Positions 36,341 to 46,163 of a DNA stretch of 64,000 nt are shown piece after piece (position 1 is the first letter of the stretch; each line of letters begins with the position of its first letter). The notes below the pieces were generated by a model. The model was given only the letters and a program-made list of their open reading frames with translations, was not told the DNA's origin and made no database searches. The stretch spans positions 62,001-126,000 of the forward strand of contig NZ_BBJH01000021.1 in the NCBI RefSeq assembly GCF_000739775.1. Reading direction: 5' to 3'. The position numbers and the translations under genes were made by a program. The stretch comes from Paraburkholderia heleia NBRC 101817 (lineage in GTDB: Bacteria > Pseudomonadota > Gammaproteobacteria > Burkholderiales > Burkholderiaceae).

Positions 36341-37507
36341 TTACTTGCCTTCGGCGGCCGCGACGACCTTCTGCGCGGCTTCTTCCATGCTGTCTGCCGA
36401 GATGATCGGCAGGCCCGATTCGGCCAGCATCTTCTTGCCGAGGTCCTCGTTCGTGCCCTTCATGCGCACGACGAGCGGCACGTTCAGGTTCACGGCCTTC
36501 GAACCGGCGATCACGCCTTCCGCGATCACGTCGCAGCGCATGATGCCGCCGAAGATGTTCACGAGGATCGCCTTCAGGCCCGGGTTCTTCAGCATGAGCT
36601 TGAACGCTTCCGTGACCTTCTCGGTCGTGGCGCCACCGCCCACGTCGAGGAAGTTGGCCGGCTCGCCGCCGAACAGCTTGATGGTGTCCATCGTCGCCAT
36701 TGCGAGGCCTGCGCCGTTCACCAGACAGCCGATGTTGCCGTCGAGCGAGATGTACGCGAGGTCGAACTTCGAGGCTTCGATTTCAGCCGGATCTTCTTCG
36801 TCCAGGTCGCGGTAAGCGACGATTTCCGGATGACGGGCCAGCGCGTTGGAGTCGAAGTTGAACTTCGCGTCGAGCGCAATGACCTTGCCGTCGCCGGAGA
36901 CGTTCAGCGGGTTGATTTCCGCCAGCGACGCGTCGGTTTCCCAGAATGCCTTGTACAGGCCTTGCAGGATCGCGCGGGCTTGCGGAATCGAAGCAGCCGG
37001 CACGCCGATCTTCGCGGCGAGGTCGTCGGCCTGGGCGTCGAGCAGCCCCGTCGACGGCTCGACGATGACCTTGTGGATCAGTTCCGGGTGCTTTTCGGCC
37101 ACTTCTTCGATGTCCATGCCGCCTTCGCTCGAACCCATCAGGACGATCTTCTGCGACACGCGGTCGACGACGAGGCTGACATACAGTTCCTGCTTGATGT
37201 CGGCGCCTTCTTCGATCAGCAGACGGTTGACCTTCTGGCCTTCCGGACCGGTCTGGTGCGTGACGAGCTGCATGCCGAGGATCTGGTTCGCGTATTCGCG
37301 CACTTGCTCGAGCGTCTTGGCAACCTTCACGCCACCGCCCTTGCCGCGGCCACCCGCGTGGATCTGCGCCTTGACGACCCAAACCGGACCGCCCAGCTCT
37401 TGAGCGGCCTTGACCGCGTCATCCACCGAAAATACCGGGATGCCGCGCGGGACCGCGACTCCGAATTTCCGCAGGATTTCCTTACCCTGGTACTCGTGAA
37501 TCTTCAT
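36341..37507 (-). CDS. sucC: succinyl-CoA synthetase beta subunit
   Basis: ATP-grasp subunit (388 aa) of succinyl-CoA synthetase, forming the nucleotide site and partnering SucD. It begins MKIHEYQGKEILRKFGV, has VKAQIHAGGRGKGGGVK in the nucleotide-binding region and EINPLNVSGDGKVIALDAKF for metal binding. The CoA-ligase domain contains CLVNGAGLAMATMD and FGGIMRCDVIAEG. The start at 37507 opens the exact family N-terminus. It is the first gene of the sucCD operon and lies 50 bp after the DUF2889 gene. Confidence 0.97.
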   Translation of the reverse strand: MKIHEYQGKEILRKFGVAVPRGIPVFSVDDAVKAAQELGGPVWVVKAQIHAGGRGKGGGVKVAKTLEQVREYANQILGMQLVTHQTGPEGQKVNRLLIEEGADIKQELYVSLVVDRVSQKIVLMGSSEGGMDIEEVAEKHPELIHKVIVEPSTGLLDAQADDLAAKIGVPAASIPQARAILQGLYKAFWETDASLAEINPLNVSGDGKVIALDAKFNFDSNALARHPEIVAYRDLDEEDPAEIEASKFDLAYISLDGNIGCLVNGAGLAMATMDTIKLFGGEPANFLDVGGGATTEKVTEAFKLMLKNPGLKAILVNIFGGIMRCDVIAEGVIAGSKAVNLNVPLVVRMKGTNEDLGKKMLAESGLPIISADSMEEAAQKVVAAAEGK

Positions 37508-37557
37508 GCGTGATTCCTTCAGTCTGAGAGTTGGAGTGAACTTCGATTCCGCTGTTG

Positions 37558-38253
37558 TTATTCATGCGAGACGGCGTCGGCCCTGCCCTCTTGGCCCGGG
37601 CTCCGGCTGTCGCGCACGCCGGGGGTTTCCGCGCCGCGTGCTGTTGAACGCGGCGCATGGCCATACCAGCGCGGATAAAACTGCTTCACCGCCTCCCCAT
37701 CGAACCGCAGCGCGTGGCAGCGGCCAAGCTGGAAGGGCGGCTTTTCACCGGCGGCCTCATTGCCTCCGGCGGTCTTGCCGAGTTCCGGTCCGGGCGCCTC
37801 ACCCGGCGAGCCATTCGATGTGTCCCACACTGCCCCGACGAACGCCTGGATCGCAGCGGTCGGCAAAACGCCCAACATTTCTGTGAGGTGCGTGCAGCCG
37901 GCCGTGCCGGCGAGGAGCCGGCCCGCTTCACGGCGGAAGTTGTCGAGGAGATTGAGCCCGATAAGGGCCCGATAGGCGGGATTGGCGTTCTGGCACTGAC
38001 CATCGTACGGCACCCAGTCGGACGACGCTTCGGCGTCGACGACGTTGAGCTTGCGATCGATCGTAATGCGCAGCCAGAGCTCATGGATCGGCAGACCATT
38101 GGGCCGGACACCGGCGGCGAGCGGCACGTCGCGTGGCTTGTGGTCGGTCAGGCACGCGTCGATGTCCCACAGGCCGTCTTCGCGCTCATAGGCAACCGCC
38201 CGGATGGCGCGCTGATGGCGCAACTGGCGGGGCACGGGCGGAGAAAGCGGCAT
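37558..38253 (-). CDS. DUF2889 family protein
   Basis: Soluble protein of 231 aa matching the DUF2889 family, whose role is unknown. Typical text is the opening RQLRHQRAIRAVAYEREDGLWDI split over two strands, then GLPIHELWLRITIDRKLNV, and GCTHLTEML with conserved Cys and His. The C-terminal tail is basic and Arg/Gly/Ser-rich with no clear domain. The gene sits between recX and sucC on the minus strand, a placement common in Burkholderiaceae that gives no functional clue. Confidence 0.87.
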   Translation of the reverse strand: MPLSPPVPRQLRHQRAIRAVAYEREDGLWDIDACLTDHKPRDVPLAAGVRPNGLPIHELWLRITIDRKLNVVDAEASSDWVPYDGQCQNANPAYRALIGLNLLDNFRREAGRLLAGTAGCTHLTEMLGVLPTAAIQAFVGAVWDTSNGSPGEAPGPELGKTAGGNEAAGEKPPFQLGRCHALRFDGEAVKQFYPRWYGHAPRSTARGAETPGVRDSRSPGQEGRADAVSHE

Positions 38254-38372
38254 GCTAAAGGTAAGACCGGATTGGAAAACCTCGCGATTTTAACATACCG
38301 GGTATTTGAGACAGCCGCGAACACACAGGGCGGGCGGGGACTTGCCTGCGCGGATTTTTCGAGACGGCCGGC

Positions 38373-39320
38373 TCAGTTGTCGGAGCAGTCTTCGTCGATT
38401 CCCTTGAGGATCTTGCCGATGATCGACATCGAGAAGCCGCGCGCCGCGAGAAAGCGCGCCTGGCGAGCGCGTTCGGCCGGTGTCTCGGGCAGCTGGCCGT
38501 ACTTCTTCTGCCAGACCGTGCGGGCACGCACGAGCTCGGTCTCGCGCAGTTGCGAGCTCACCTCTTCGATGAGCGCTTCGCCCACCGCATGACGCTTGAG
38601 TTCGCTGACGATACGCCCTGCCCCCACGCGCGACGCGCGCCGGTGCACGACACTTTCGGCGAAGCGCGCGTCGGAGAGCCAGCCCTCGCGTTCGAGCGAA
38701 TCGAGCAGCACTTCGAGTGCGTCGGCGTCCTCTGTGTACGGCATGAGCTTGCGCGAGAGTTCGGCGCGGCTGTATTCGCGGCGCGAAAGATAGCCGAGCG
38801 CGCGGCCCTTGAGGGAGCGCTCGGGGCGCTCCTTCGCCCTGGACATTTTTTCTCGCTCGCTGGCGCGTGCGGCGCGGCTGGCCGAGCTGCGCTCGTATTG
38901 GTCGGCGCGGTCGGCGCGGTCGGCTTGTGGCGCGCTGGATTCACGCGCTGTTTCGCGAGGCGCGCGCGACGGGTATGGAGACGATCGCTTGAATGCTGTC
39001 TCGGACAGCGGCTCGGGCAGTGCGTTTGCCGCCTCGTCGGCCCCGCTGAAGAAAGCCTCGAACGGGACTTCGAAAACCGCACCGCCATCGTCGCTGAGAT
39101 CGGCGGGCGAGGAATGCGCGGCGTCAGAATGCACAAAGCCGCGATCACCCGCCTGGGCGTCGCGGCTCAAATGACCTGAGCGGCTCGCGCGCGAGTCGGC
39201 GGGCTTGACGGCGGAGCGCCGCCCCGCGCCCCTGTCCGCAGGCGAACCCACTGGCGAACCCGTATGCGGGTTCGCCTGCTCGCCGGAAGGCGAGGACGTA
39301 TGTGGCCCGCCCTTGCGCAT
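38373..39320 (-). CDS. recX: RecX, regulator of RecA, with long disordered N-terminus
   Basis: RecX binds RecA filaments and limits recombination and SOS activity. The core is residues 165-315: LKGRALGYLSRREYSRAELSRKL, then LEREGWLSDARFAESVVHRR and a C-terminal helical repeat ending FLAARGFSMSIIGKIL. The first 160 or so residues are Ser, Arg, Ala and Pro-rich and look disordered; RecX of many bacteria lacks them. The start at 39320 lies 30 bp after recA with TAAGG upstream. An internal ATG at 38846 would make a short, standard RecX, so the true start is open. Coupled to recA in one operon. Confidence 0.88.
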   Translation of the reverse strand: MRKGGPHTSSPSGEQANPHTGSPVGSPADRGAGRRSAVKPADSRASRSGHLSRDAQAGDRGFVHSDAAHSSPADLSDDGGAVFEVPFEAFFSGADEAANALPEPLSETAFKRSSPYPSRAPRETARESSAPQADRADRADQYERSSASRAARASEREKMSRAKERPERSLKGRALGYLSRREYSRAELSRKLMPYTEDADALEVLLDSLEREGWLSDARFAESVVHRRASRVGAGRIVSELKRHAVGEALIEEVSSQLRETELVRARTVWQKKYGQLPETPAERARQARFLAARGFSMSIIGKILKGIDEDCSDN

Positions 39321-39350
39321 CAGCTTGCCTTACCCGGGAGCCTGGTGGAT

Positions 39351-40427
<1,077 letters not shown>

Positions 40428-40505
40428 GAATCGTCCTTTGCTATGATGAACGGCGTCTCGTGACCATGCGCACGCCTCATTCGGGCTAATGCACACGAAC
40501 GCAGA

Positions 40506-40535
40506 CACTGTATAAAAAAACAGTGGTTTTGGCAA
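40506..40535 (-). promoter_or_regulatory. recA promoter with LexA (SOS) box
   Basis: The sequence CTGTATAAAAAAACAG at 40508-40523 fits the LexA consensus CTGT-N8-ACAG and extends to the palindrome CACTGT...ACAGTG at 40506-40525. On the minus strand TTGCCA (40535-40530), a 17-bp spacer and TACAGT form a promoter that the box overlaps, about 80 bp upstream of the recA start. Confidence 0.88.
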
Positions 40536-40662
40536 GCCTTTCTGGCTATCCGGAACCGTGAATTTCGGGAGACCGCCGCGCGTCGCCTGACCGCGCCTTC
40601 AAGGACGCGGCGCGGCGCGGGGCTACGAGGTCAAAAAGCCTCGAAGACGACGCTGGCGCAAC

Positions 40663-41427
40663 ATGCGAATCCTCATTGCCGAAGACGACAGCATACTCGC
40701 GGACGGGCTCGTCAGATCACTCCGCCAGTCGGGCTATGCCGTTGATCACGTGCGTAGCGGCGTGGATGCCGATACCGCCTTGTCGATGCAGTCGTTCGAC
40801 CTCTTGATCCTCGATCTGGGCCTGCCGAAAATGACGGGCCTCGAGGTGCTGCGCCGTTTGCGCGCGCGCAATTCCAACCTGCCCGTGCTGATCCTCACCG
40901 CCGCCGACAGCGTGGACGAGCGCGTAAAAGGCCTCGACCTCGGCGCCGACGACTACATGGCCAAGCCCTTCGCGCTCAACGAGCTCGAAGCGCGCGTGCG
41001 GGCGCTCACGCGGCGCGGTGCGGGCGGCGGCCCGACCGTCGTGCGGCACGGCGCGCTTGCGTTCGACCAGGTGGGGCGCATTGCGCGCATCAACGACCAG
41101 GTGCTCGATCTTTCCGCGCGCGAACTGGGCGTGCTCGAAGTGCTGCTGCAGCGGCTCGGGCGGCTCGTCTCGAAGGAGCAGCTCGTCGACCATCTGTGCG
41201 AATGGGGCGAGGAAGTCAGCAACAACGCCATCGAAGTCTACGTTCACCGGCTGCGCAAGAAAATCGAAGCAGGCGGCGTGCGCATCGTGACCGTGCGCGG
41301 GCTCGGCTACTGTCTCGAAAAGGAGGCGAAGGAAACGCAGGCCGGCGCAGGCCAGCCGCCCGCCCAGACCGGGTCCGGCGCGCCCGACGCCGCGCCGGCG
41401 ATGCCCGCCAGCCACTACTTCAAGTAG
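40663..41427 (+). CDS. OmpR-family response regulator (TctD-like)
   Basis: Transcription factor of 254 aa. The receiver domain has the acidic pair in IAEDDS, phosphoacceptor Asp51 in LILDLGLP and Lys in YMAKPFA. The C-terminal winged helix is LDLSARELGVLEVLL to VYVHRLRKKIE and GLGYCLEK. A Gly/Ala/Pro-rich tail of about 30 residues follows, longer than usual. The cognate kinase gene starts 12 bp downstream, so the pair is an operon. The target genes are unknown; the MHS transporter gene downstream is one candidate. Confidence 0.9.
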   Translation: MRILIAEDDSILADGLVRSLRQSGYAVDHVRSGVDADTALSMQSFDLLILDLGLPKMTGLEVLRRLRARNSNLPVLILTAADSVDERVKGLDLGADDYMAKPFALNELEARVRALTRRGAGGGPTVVRHGALAFDQVGRIARINDQVLDLSARELGVLEVLLQRLGRLVSKEQLVDHLCEWGEEVSNNAIEVYVHRLRKKIEAGGVRIVTVRGLGYCLEKEAKETQAGAGQPPAQTGSGAPDAAPAMPASHYFK

Positions 41428-41439
41428 AAGGGGGCGACG

Positions 41440-43077
41440 ATGGCCGGGCGTCCTCCCATCGCGCGCGCCGCGCCGCCCAAGGGCGCCGCGGGCGTGGGCG
41501 GCGAAACCGCTCCCGGGGCGTCGGCATTCACGGGCGACGCCCTCGACGACGACGCGCGCGACGCCCGTTACGCCAATCCGTTCGCCCCGCCCGACGAGGC
41601 CGAAGCCGCCGCCGAAGCACGCCCGCGCTCGCTCTTCGGCGAGATTCTCGACTGGATGCTCGCACCGCTGCTGCTGCTCTGGCCGATGAGCATCGCGGTC
41701 ACGTATCTCGTGGCGAAGTCGATCGCCAACGGCCCCTTCGACCACGCGCTCGAAACCGACGCCTATGTGCTCGCGCGCCAGATCCAGCCCGTCAACGGCG
41801 TGGCCGAGCTGACACTGCCCGCCTCCGCGCGCGACTTCCTGCGCGCCGATAACGTCGACAGCGTGTTCTATCAGGTGCTCGGCAGCCGTGGCGAACTGAT
41901 CGGCGGCGATCGCGACATGCCGCTGCCGCACGACGACGACCGCCCGCCGCCGGGCCTCGTCGAATTCCGCGACGACACGCTGCGCGGCATCGACATCCGT
42001 GTCGCCTATACGACCGTGGACCCGGCGCACCTCGGCGCCGGCGACCGACAAGGTCAGCCCGTGCTCGTGCAGGTCGCGGAAACGCTCGACAAGCGCCGCC
42101 AGCTCGCCAACGACATCATCAAGGGCGTGATCCTGCCGCAGTTCGTAATCTTGCCGCTCGCGATCCTGCTCGTGTGGTTCGGCCTCTCGCGGGGCCTCGC
42201 GCCCTTGCACGCGCTGCAGTCGAACATCCGCATGCGTCGCCCCGACGATCTTTCGCCGCTCGAAGCGCGCCGCGCGCCGCCCGAAATCGAGCCGCTCGTC
42301 ACCTCGTTCAACGACCTGCTCACGCGGCTCGAACAGAACATGGAGCTGCAAAAGCGCTTCATCGCCGACGCCGCGCATCAGATGAAAACGCCGCTGGCGG
42401 GCTTGCGCACCCAGGCCGAACTCGCGCTGCGCCAGAACGCGCCCGCCGAAGTGCACCGCTCGCTCGAGCAGATCGCGACGAGCTCCGAGCACGCCGCGCG
42501 TCTCGTCACACAGCTGCTCGCACTCGCGCGCGCGGAAAACCGCATGTCCGGGCAAGTCTTCACGGCGGTGGACGTGGCCGATGTGGCGCGCCACGCCGTG
42601 CGCGACTGGGTGCAGCCGGCGCTCGCCAAACAGATGGACCTCGGCTACGAAGGCCCCGAAACGGCCTGTGACAGCGAGGAAGACGATGGCGAAGCCGCGC
42701 GCGTCGAAGTGGACGGCAACCCGGTGATGCTGCGCGAGATGCTCTCGAACCTCATTGACAACGCGATCCGCTATACGCCCGCGGGCGGGCGCATCACCGT
42801 GCGCGTACGGCCCGAGCCCGCGGCGGGCGTGGTCCACCTCGAGGTGGAAGACACGGGCATGGGCATTCCGGGCCCCGAGCGCGAGCGCGTGCTCGAGCGC
42901 TTCTACCGCATCCTCGGGCGCGACGGCGAAGGCAGCGGGCTCGGGCTCGCGATCGTGCGCGAGATCGCCACGATGCACGGCGGCACGCTCGCCATCGACG
43001 ATCACGTCTATCAGGACACGCCGCGGCTCGCCGGCACGCTCGTGCGCGTGACACTGCGGCTGCGCGCGCGAAACTGA
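41440..43077 (+). CDS. sensor histidine kinase (TctE-like)
   Basis: Membrane sensor kinase of 545 aa. It has an unusual cytoplasmic lead of about 65 residues rich in Ala, Pro and Asp. The first helix is at about residues 72-92, a periplasmic sensor of the two-component sensor kinase N-domain type (TctE) follows, and the second helix is at about 228-248. HAMP, then the phosphorylated His313 in DAAHQMKTPLAGL. The ATPase domain has NLIDNAIRYTPAGG, DTGMGIPG and GSGLGLAIV. TctE homologues sense tricarboxylates, but the ligand here is unknown. Confidence 0.9.
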   Translation: MAGRPPIARAAPPKGAAGVGGETAPGASAFTGDALDDDARDARYANPFAPPDEAEAAAEARPRSLFGEILDWMLAPLLLLWPMSIAVTYLVAKSIANGPFDHALETDAYVLARQIQPVNGVAELTLPASARDFLRADNVDSVFYQVLGSRGELIGGDRDMPLPHDDDRPPPGLVEFRDDTLRGIDIRVAYTTVDPAHLGAGDRQGQPVLVQVAETLDKRRQLANDIIKGVILPQFVILPLAILLVWFGLSRGLAPLHALQSNIRMRRPDDLSPLEARRAPPEIEPLVTSFNDLLTRLEQNMELQKRFIADAAHQMKTPLAGLRTQAELALRQNAPAEVHRSLEQIATSSEHAARLVTQLLALARAENRMSGQVFTAVDVADVARHAVRDWVQPALAKQMDLGYEGPETACDSEEDDGEAARVEVDGNPVMLREMLSNLIDNAIRYTPAGGRITVRVRPEPAAGVVHLEVEDTGMGIPGPERERVLERFYRILGRDGEGSGLGLAIVREIATMHGGTLAIDDHVYQDTPRLAGTLVRVTLRLRARN

Positions 43078-43353
43078 CGGATCGCGTCAGAAAACCGGGA
43101 TGGGACTTACCCTTATCCGCTCCGCCACACGCGGGTCGAGTTCATCTCGTTACAAGATGTTCAAAGCAGAATGCGCGATTTTAGTTGTGCGTTCGTAGAA
43201 CATAGACCACTTCACCCACCTCGACACATCACTCGAAAACCCATACGCGCGTCAGAAGCCCGTAAGTTTCCATTCCAATAATGCTCCGCAGGACCGCGGG
43301 TCGACGAGTCGCCTGCCCGGCGGACCACACGCATATCAATACTGGAGACATCT

Positions 43354-45012
43354 ATGGCAACCGTTGGCGGACAAGTCTCGCACGCGCCGATGACCAGCGA
43401 CGAAAAACGCGTGATTTTCGCGTCGTCGCTCGGCACCGTGTTCGAGTGGTACGACTTCTACCTGGCCGGATCGCTTGCGGCCTTCATCAGCAAGAGCTTC
43501 TTTTCCGGCGTCAATCCCACTGCCGGCTTCATCTTCACGCTGCTCGGCTTCGCCGCCGGCTTTGCCGTGCGTCCGTTCGGCGCGATCGTGTTCGGTCGCC
43601 TCGGCGACCTCGTGGGCCGCAAGCACACGTTCCTCGTCACGATCGTCATCATGGGTATCTCGACCTTCGTGGTCGGTTTCCTGCCCGGCTATGCGTCGAT
43701 CGGCATCGCCTCGCCGGTGATCTTCATCGCCATGCGTCTGCTGCAGGGCCTCGCGCTCGGCGGCGAGTATGGCGGCGCCGCGACCTACGTCGCGGAACAC
43801 GCGCCGCCCGGACGCCGCGGCTTCTACACCTCGTGGATCCAGACGACGGCCACGCTCGGCCTGTTCCTCTCGCTGCTCGTGATCCTCGGCGTGCGCACCT
43901 TCACCGGCGAAGAACAGTTCGCCGCATGGGCCTGGCGCATTCCGTTCATCGCCTCGATCCTGCTGCTCGCCGTTTCGGTGTGGATCCGTCTGCAGCTCGA
44001 CGAATCGCCGGCGTTCAAGCGCATCAAGGCGGAAGGCAAGGTCTCGAAGGCGCCGCTCACGGAAGCGTTCGGCCAGTGGAAGAACCTCAAGGTCGTGTTG
44101 CTCGCCCTCTTCGGCGTCACGGCCGGCCAGGCCGTGGTCTGGTACACGGGCCAGTTCTACGCGCTCTTCTTCCTGACGCAGACGCTCAAGGTGGACGGCG
44201 CCAGCGCCAACATCCTGATCGCGGTGGCGCTGCTGATCGGCACGCCGTTCTTCCTGTTCTTCGGCGCGCTGTCGGACAAGATCGGCCGCAAGCCCATCAT
44301 CATGGCTGGCTGCCTGATCGCGGCGCTCACGTACTTCCCGATCTTCAAGGCCATCACGCACTACGCGAATCCGGCGCTCGAAGCCGCCACGCAGCGCGCG
44401 CCGATCGTCGTGATCGCGGATCCGGCCGAATGCTCGTTCCAGTTCAACCCGGTCGGCACCTCGAAGTTCACGAGTTCGTGCGACATCGCCAAGAGCGCAC
44501 TTTCGAAGGCTGGCCTGAACTACGAGAACGTGGCGGCCCCGGCAGGCACGCGCGCGCAGATCAAGGTGGGCGACACGACCATCGACACGTTTGACGGCCG
44601 TGCGCCTGACGCCAAGGAAGCCGGCGCGCTGTTCGACAAGACGCTCGCGGCCACGCTGAAAGCGGCGGGCTACCCGCTGAAGGCCGACCCCGCGCAGCTC
44701 AACTGGCCGATGACGGTGGTGATGCTGACGATCCTCGTGATCTTCGTGACCATGGTGTACGGGCCGATCGCGGCGATGCTGGTGGAGATGTTCCCGACCC
44801 GCATCCGCTACACCTCGATGTCGCTGCCCTATCACATCGGCAACGGCTGGTTCGGCGGCTTCCTGCCGGCGACGGCGTTCGCGATCGTGGCGGCGCGCGG
44901 CGATATCTACTCGGGCCTCTGGTATCCGATCATCATCGCGCTGGGCACCTTCGTGATCGGCATGCTGTTCGTGAAGGAAACCAAGGATTCGGATATCTAC
45001 GCGCAGGATTGA
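43354..45012 (+). CDS. MHS-family major facilitator transporter with periplasmic insertion
   Basis: Proton symporter of the metabolite:H+ symporter (MHS) group, 552 aa. Diagnostic text is GTVFEWYDFYLAG in helix 1, FGRLGDLVGRKHTF after helix 2, LQGLALGGEYGGAATYVAEH and DESPAFKRIK in the middle loop. ShiA, ProP and CitA are relatives. Between helices 8 and 9, at about residues 335-445, is a hydrophilic insertion of roughly 110 residues with two cysteines, which makes the protein longer than the usual 430-450. Helix 9 onward resumes MTVVMLTILVIFVTMVYGP. GGAG precedes the ATG. The substrate is unknown. Confidence 0.9.
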   Translation: MATVGGQVSHAPMTSDEKRVIFASSLGTVFEWYDFYLAGSLAAFISKSFFSGVNPTAGFIFTLLGFAAGFAVRPFGAIVFGRLGDLVGRKHTFLVTIVIMGISTFVVGFLPGYASIGIASPVIFIAMRLLQGLALGGEYGGAATYVAEHAPPGRRGFYTSWIQTTATLGLFLSLLVILGVRTFTGEEQFAAWAWRIPFIASILLLAVSVWIRLQLDESPAFKRIKAEGKVSKAPLTEAFGQWKNLKVVLLALFGVTAGQAVVWYTGQFYALFFLTQTLKVDGASANILIAVALLIGTPFFLFFGALSDKIGRKPIIMAGCLIAALTYFPIFKAITHYANPALEAATQRAPIVVIADPAECSFQFNPVGTSKFTSSCDIAKSALSKAGLNYENVAAPAGTRAQIKVGDTTIDTFDGRAPDAKEAGALFDKTLAATLKAAGYPLKADPAQLNWPMTVVMLTILVIFVTMVYGPIAAMLVEMFPTRIRYTSMSLPYHIGNGWFGGFLPATAFAIVAARGDIYSGLWYPIIIALGTFVIGMLFVKETKDSDIYAQD

Positions 45013-45022
45013 GGCTGGGAGC

Positions 45023-45052
45023 GCCGCCGGGCAAGGCTTCTCGCCCGGCGGC
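45023..45052 (+). terminator. hairpin after the MHS transporter gene
   Basis: Perfect 10-bp stem GCCGCCGGGC (45023-45032) with GCCCGGCGGC (45043-45052), directly after the stop codon. There is no T tract, so termination strength is uncertain. Confidence 0.5.
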
Positions 45053-45084
45053 CGCCTTCCCTGCAAAAAAGATGACGAAGGGGG

Positions 45085-45113
45085 TTGACAGCTTCTGGCT
45101 GTATCGCGATAAT
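45085..45113 (+). promoter_or_regulatory. promoter of tRNA-Met
   Basis: Consensus TTGACA (45085-45090), exactly 17 bp spacer, and GATAAT (45108-45113), ending 10 bp before the tRNA gene. A strong sigma-70-type promoter for an unusually good match in this GC-rich DNA. Confidence 0.85.
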
Positions 45114-45123
45114 TTCCTTCTTC

Positions 45124-45200
<77 letters not shown>

Positions 45201-45211
45201 GTTGCAAAAGA

Positions 45212-45243
45212 AAGCCGCTGTCCGCAAGGACAGCGGCTTTTTT
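45212..45243 (+). terminator. intrinsic terminator of tRNA-Met
   Basis: A 12-bp perfect stem AAGCCGCTGTCC (45212-45223) with GGACAGCGGCTT (45228-45239), GCAA loop, followed by a run of T to 45243. It lies 11 bp after the tRNA. Confidence 0.93.
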
Positions 45244-45335
45244 CATTTCCGCGCTCCTTGCGTCCGATTACGCCTACGCCACTACGCCCACACCCTCCGC
45301 AACTCGTTGCGAAAACACCCATCGGCCATACCCCT

Positions 45336-46013
45336 TCAACGCTCGATGCGCTCGCGCGTCACGCGCAGCAGCGCTGCCATCGCGCGGCTCGCCGCGTAGG
45401 CATCGCGCTGCGCGATCGCGTCGTACACGAGAGTGTGGTCGGGCAGCGCGGCGTTGAACACGTCGGCGCGCTTCGCATTCACGCGCAACTGGCCTTCGAG
45501 CGTGCGCTCGATCAGCGTGCCGAGCGGCACCAGCAATTCGTTGCGGCAAGCGCCCAGCACGGCGAGATGAAAGCGCAGGTCCGCGCGCACCCATTCGTCC
45601 ACATTACGCGCCTCGGCCATGGCCTCGTGCGCGGCGGCGATCGAGGCGAGCGCATCGGCGTCGCGCGCGTTCGCGGCGAGCCCTGCCGCAAACGGCTCGA
45701 TCATCTCGCGCATTTCCTGGAGCTTGAGCGCGAACGCGAGCGGCGGCGCCACGCGCGCGTACCAGTCGAGCACGTCGGCATCGAGCAGATTCCACGCTTC
45801 GCGCGCCCGCACCCGCGTGCCCACGCGCGGGCGCGACTCCACGAGTCCTTTCGAGGTGAGCGTGCGCAGCGCTTCGCGCAGCACCGTGCGGCTCACGTCG
45901 AACGTGGCCATGAGTTCGGCCTCGCGCGGCAGGACCGTCGCGGGCGGGTAGTCGCCGCGCAGGATCGCGCTGCCGAGTTCGTAGGCCACGGTGCCGTGCA
46001 GATCGCGTTGAAT
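45336..46013 (-). CDS. GntR-family (FadR/DgoR-type) regulator, possible ATT start
   Basis: Regulator of 225 aa in the FadR subfamily, with an N-terminal winged helix (AYELGSAILRGDYPP, DVSRTVLREALRTLTSKGLVE) and a C-terminal FCD effector domain. Conserved metal-site residues are seen in RADLRFHLAVL and LPDHTLVYDAI. It is divergent from D-galactonate dehydratase and so probably responds to galactonate. The usual N-terminal QRDLHG residues are present, but the codon in the start position is ATT at 46013, 7 nt after a good AGGAG. The first conventional start, GTG at 45989, has no ribosome site and loses eight residues of the domain. Confidence 0.85.
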   Translation of the reverse strand: MQRDLHGTVAYELGSAILRGDYPPATVLPREAELMATFDVSRTVLREALRTLTSKGLVESRPRVGTRVRAREAWNLLDADVLDWYARVAPPLAFALKLQEMREMIEPFAAGLAANARDADALASIAAAHEAMAEARNVDEWVRADLRFHLAVLGACRNELLVPLGTLIERTLEGQLRVNAKRADVFNAALPDHTLVYDAIAQRDAYAASRAMAALLRVTRERIER

Positions 46014-46051
46014 CGCCGTTCTCCTGGATATTGGGAAGTGTTGCGAAATAA

Positions 46052-46065
46052 TACTATTAATAGCA
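46052..46065. promoter_or_regulatory. candidate GntR operator between dgoR-type gene and dgoD
   Basis: A perfect 10-bp palindrome CTATTAATAG at 46054-46063, within the only AT-rich patch of the 150-bp divergent region (AATAATACTATTAATAGCAC). It is well placed to control both genes. Binding by the adjacent regulator is inferred. Confidence 0.45.
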
Positions 46066-46163
46066 CTTAAAGGCGAGTTTGCAGTAGCATGTGCGCCTGA
46101 AGACGTTGCCGCTCGCGCGTGGCGCGAGCGGCGCCCTACCGCTTAAGATCATGGAGACACCGC

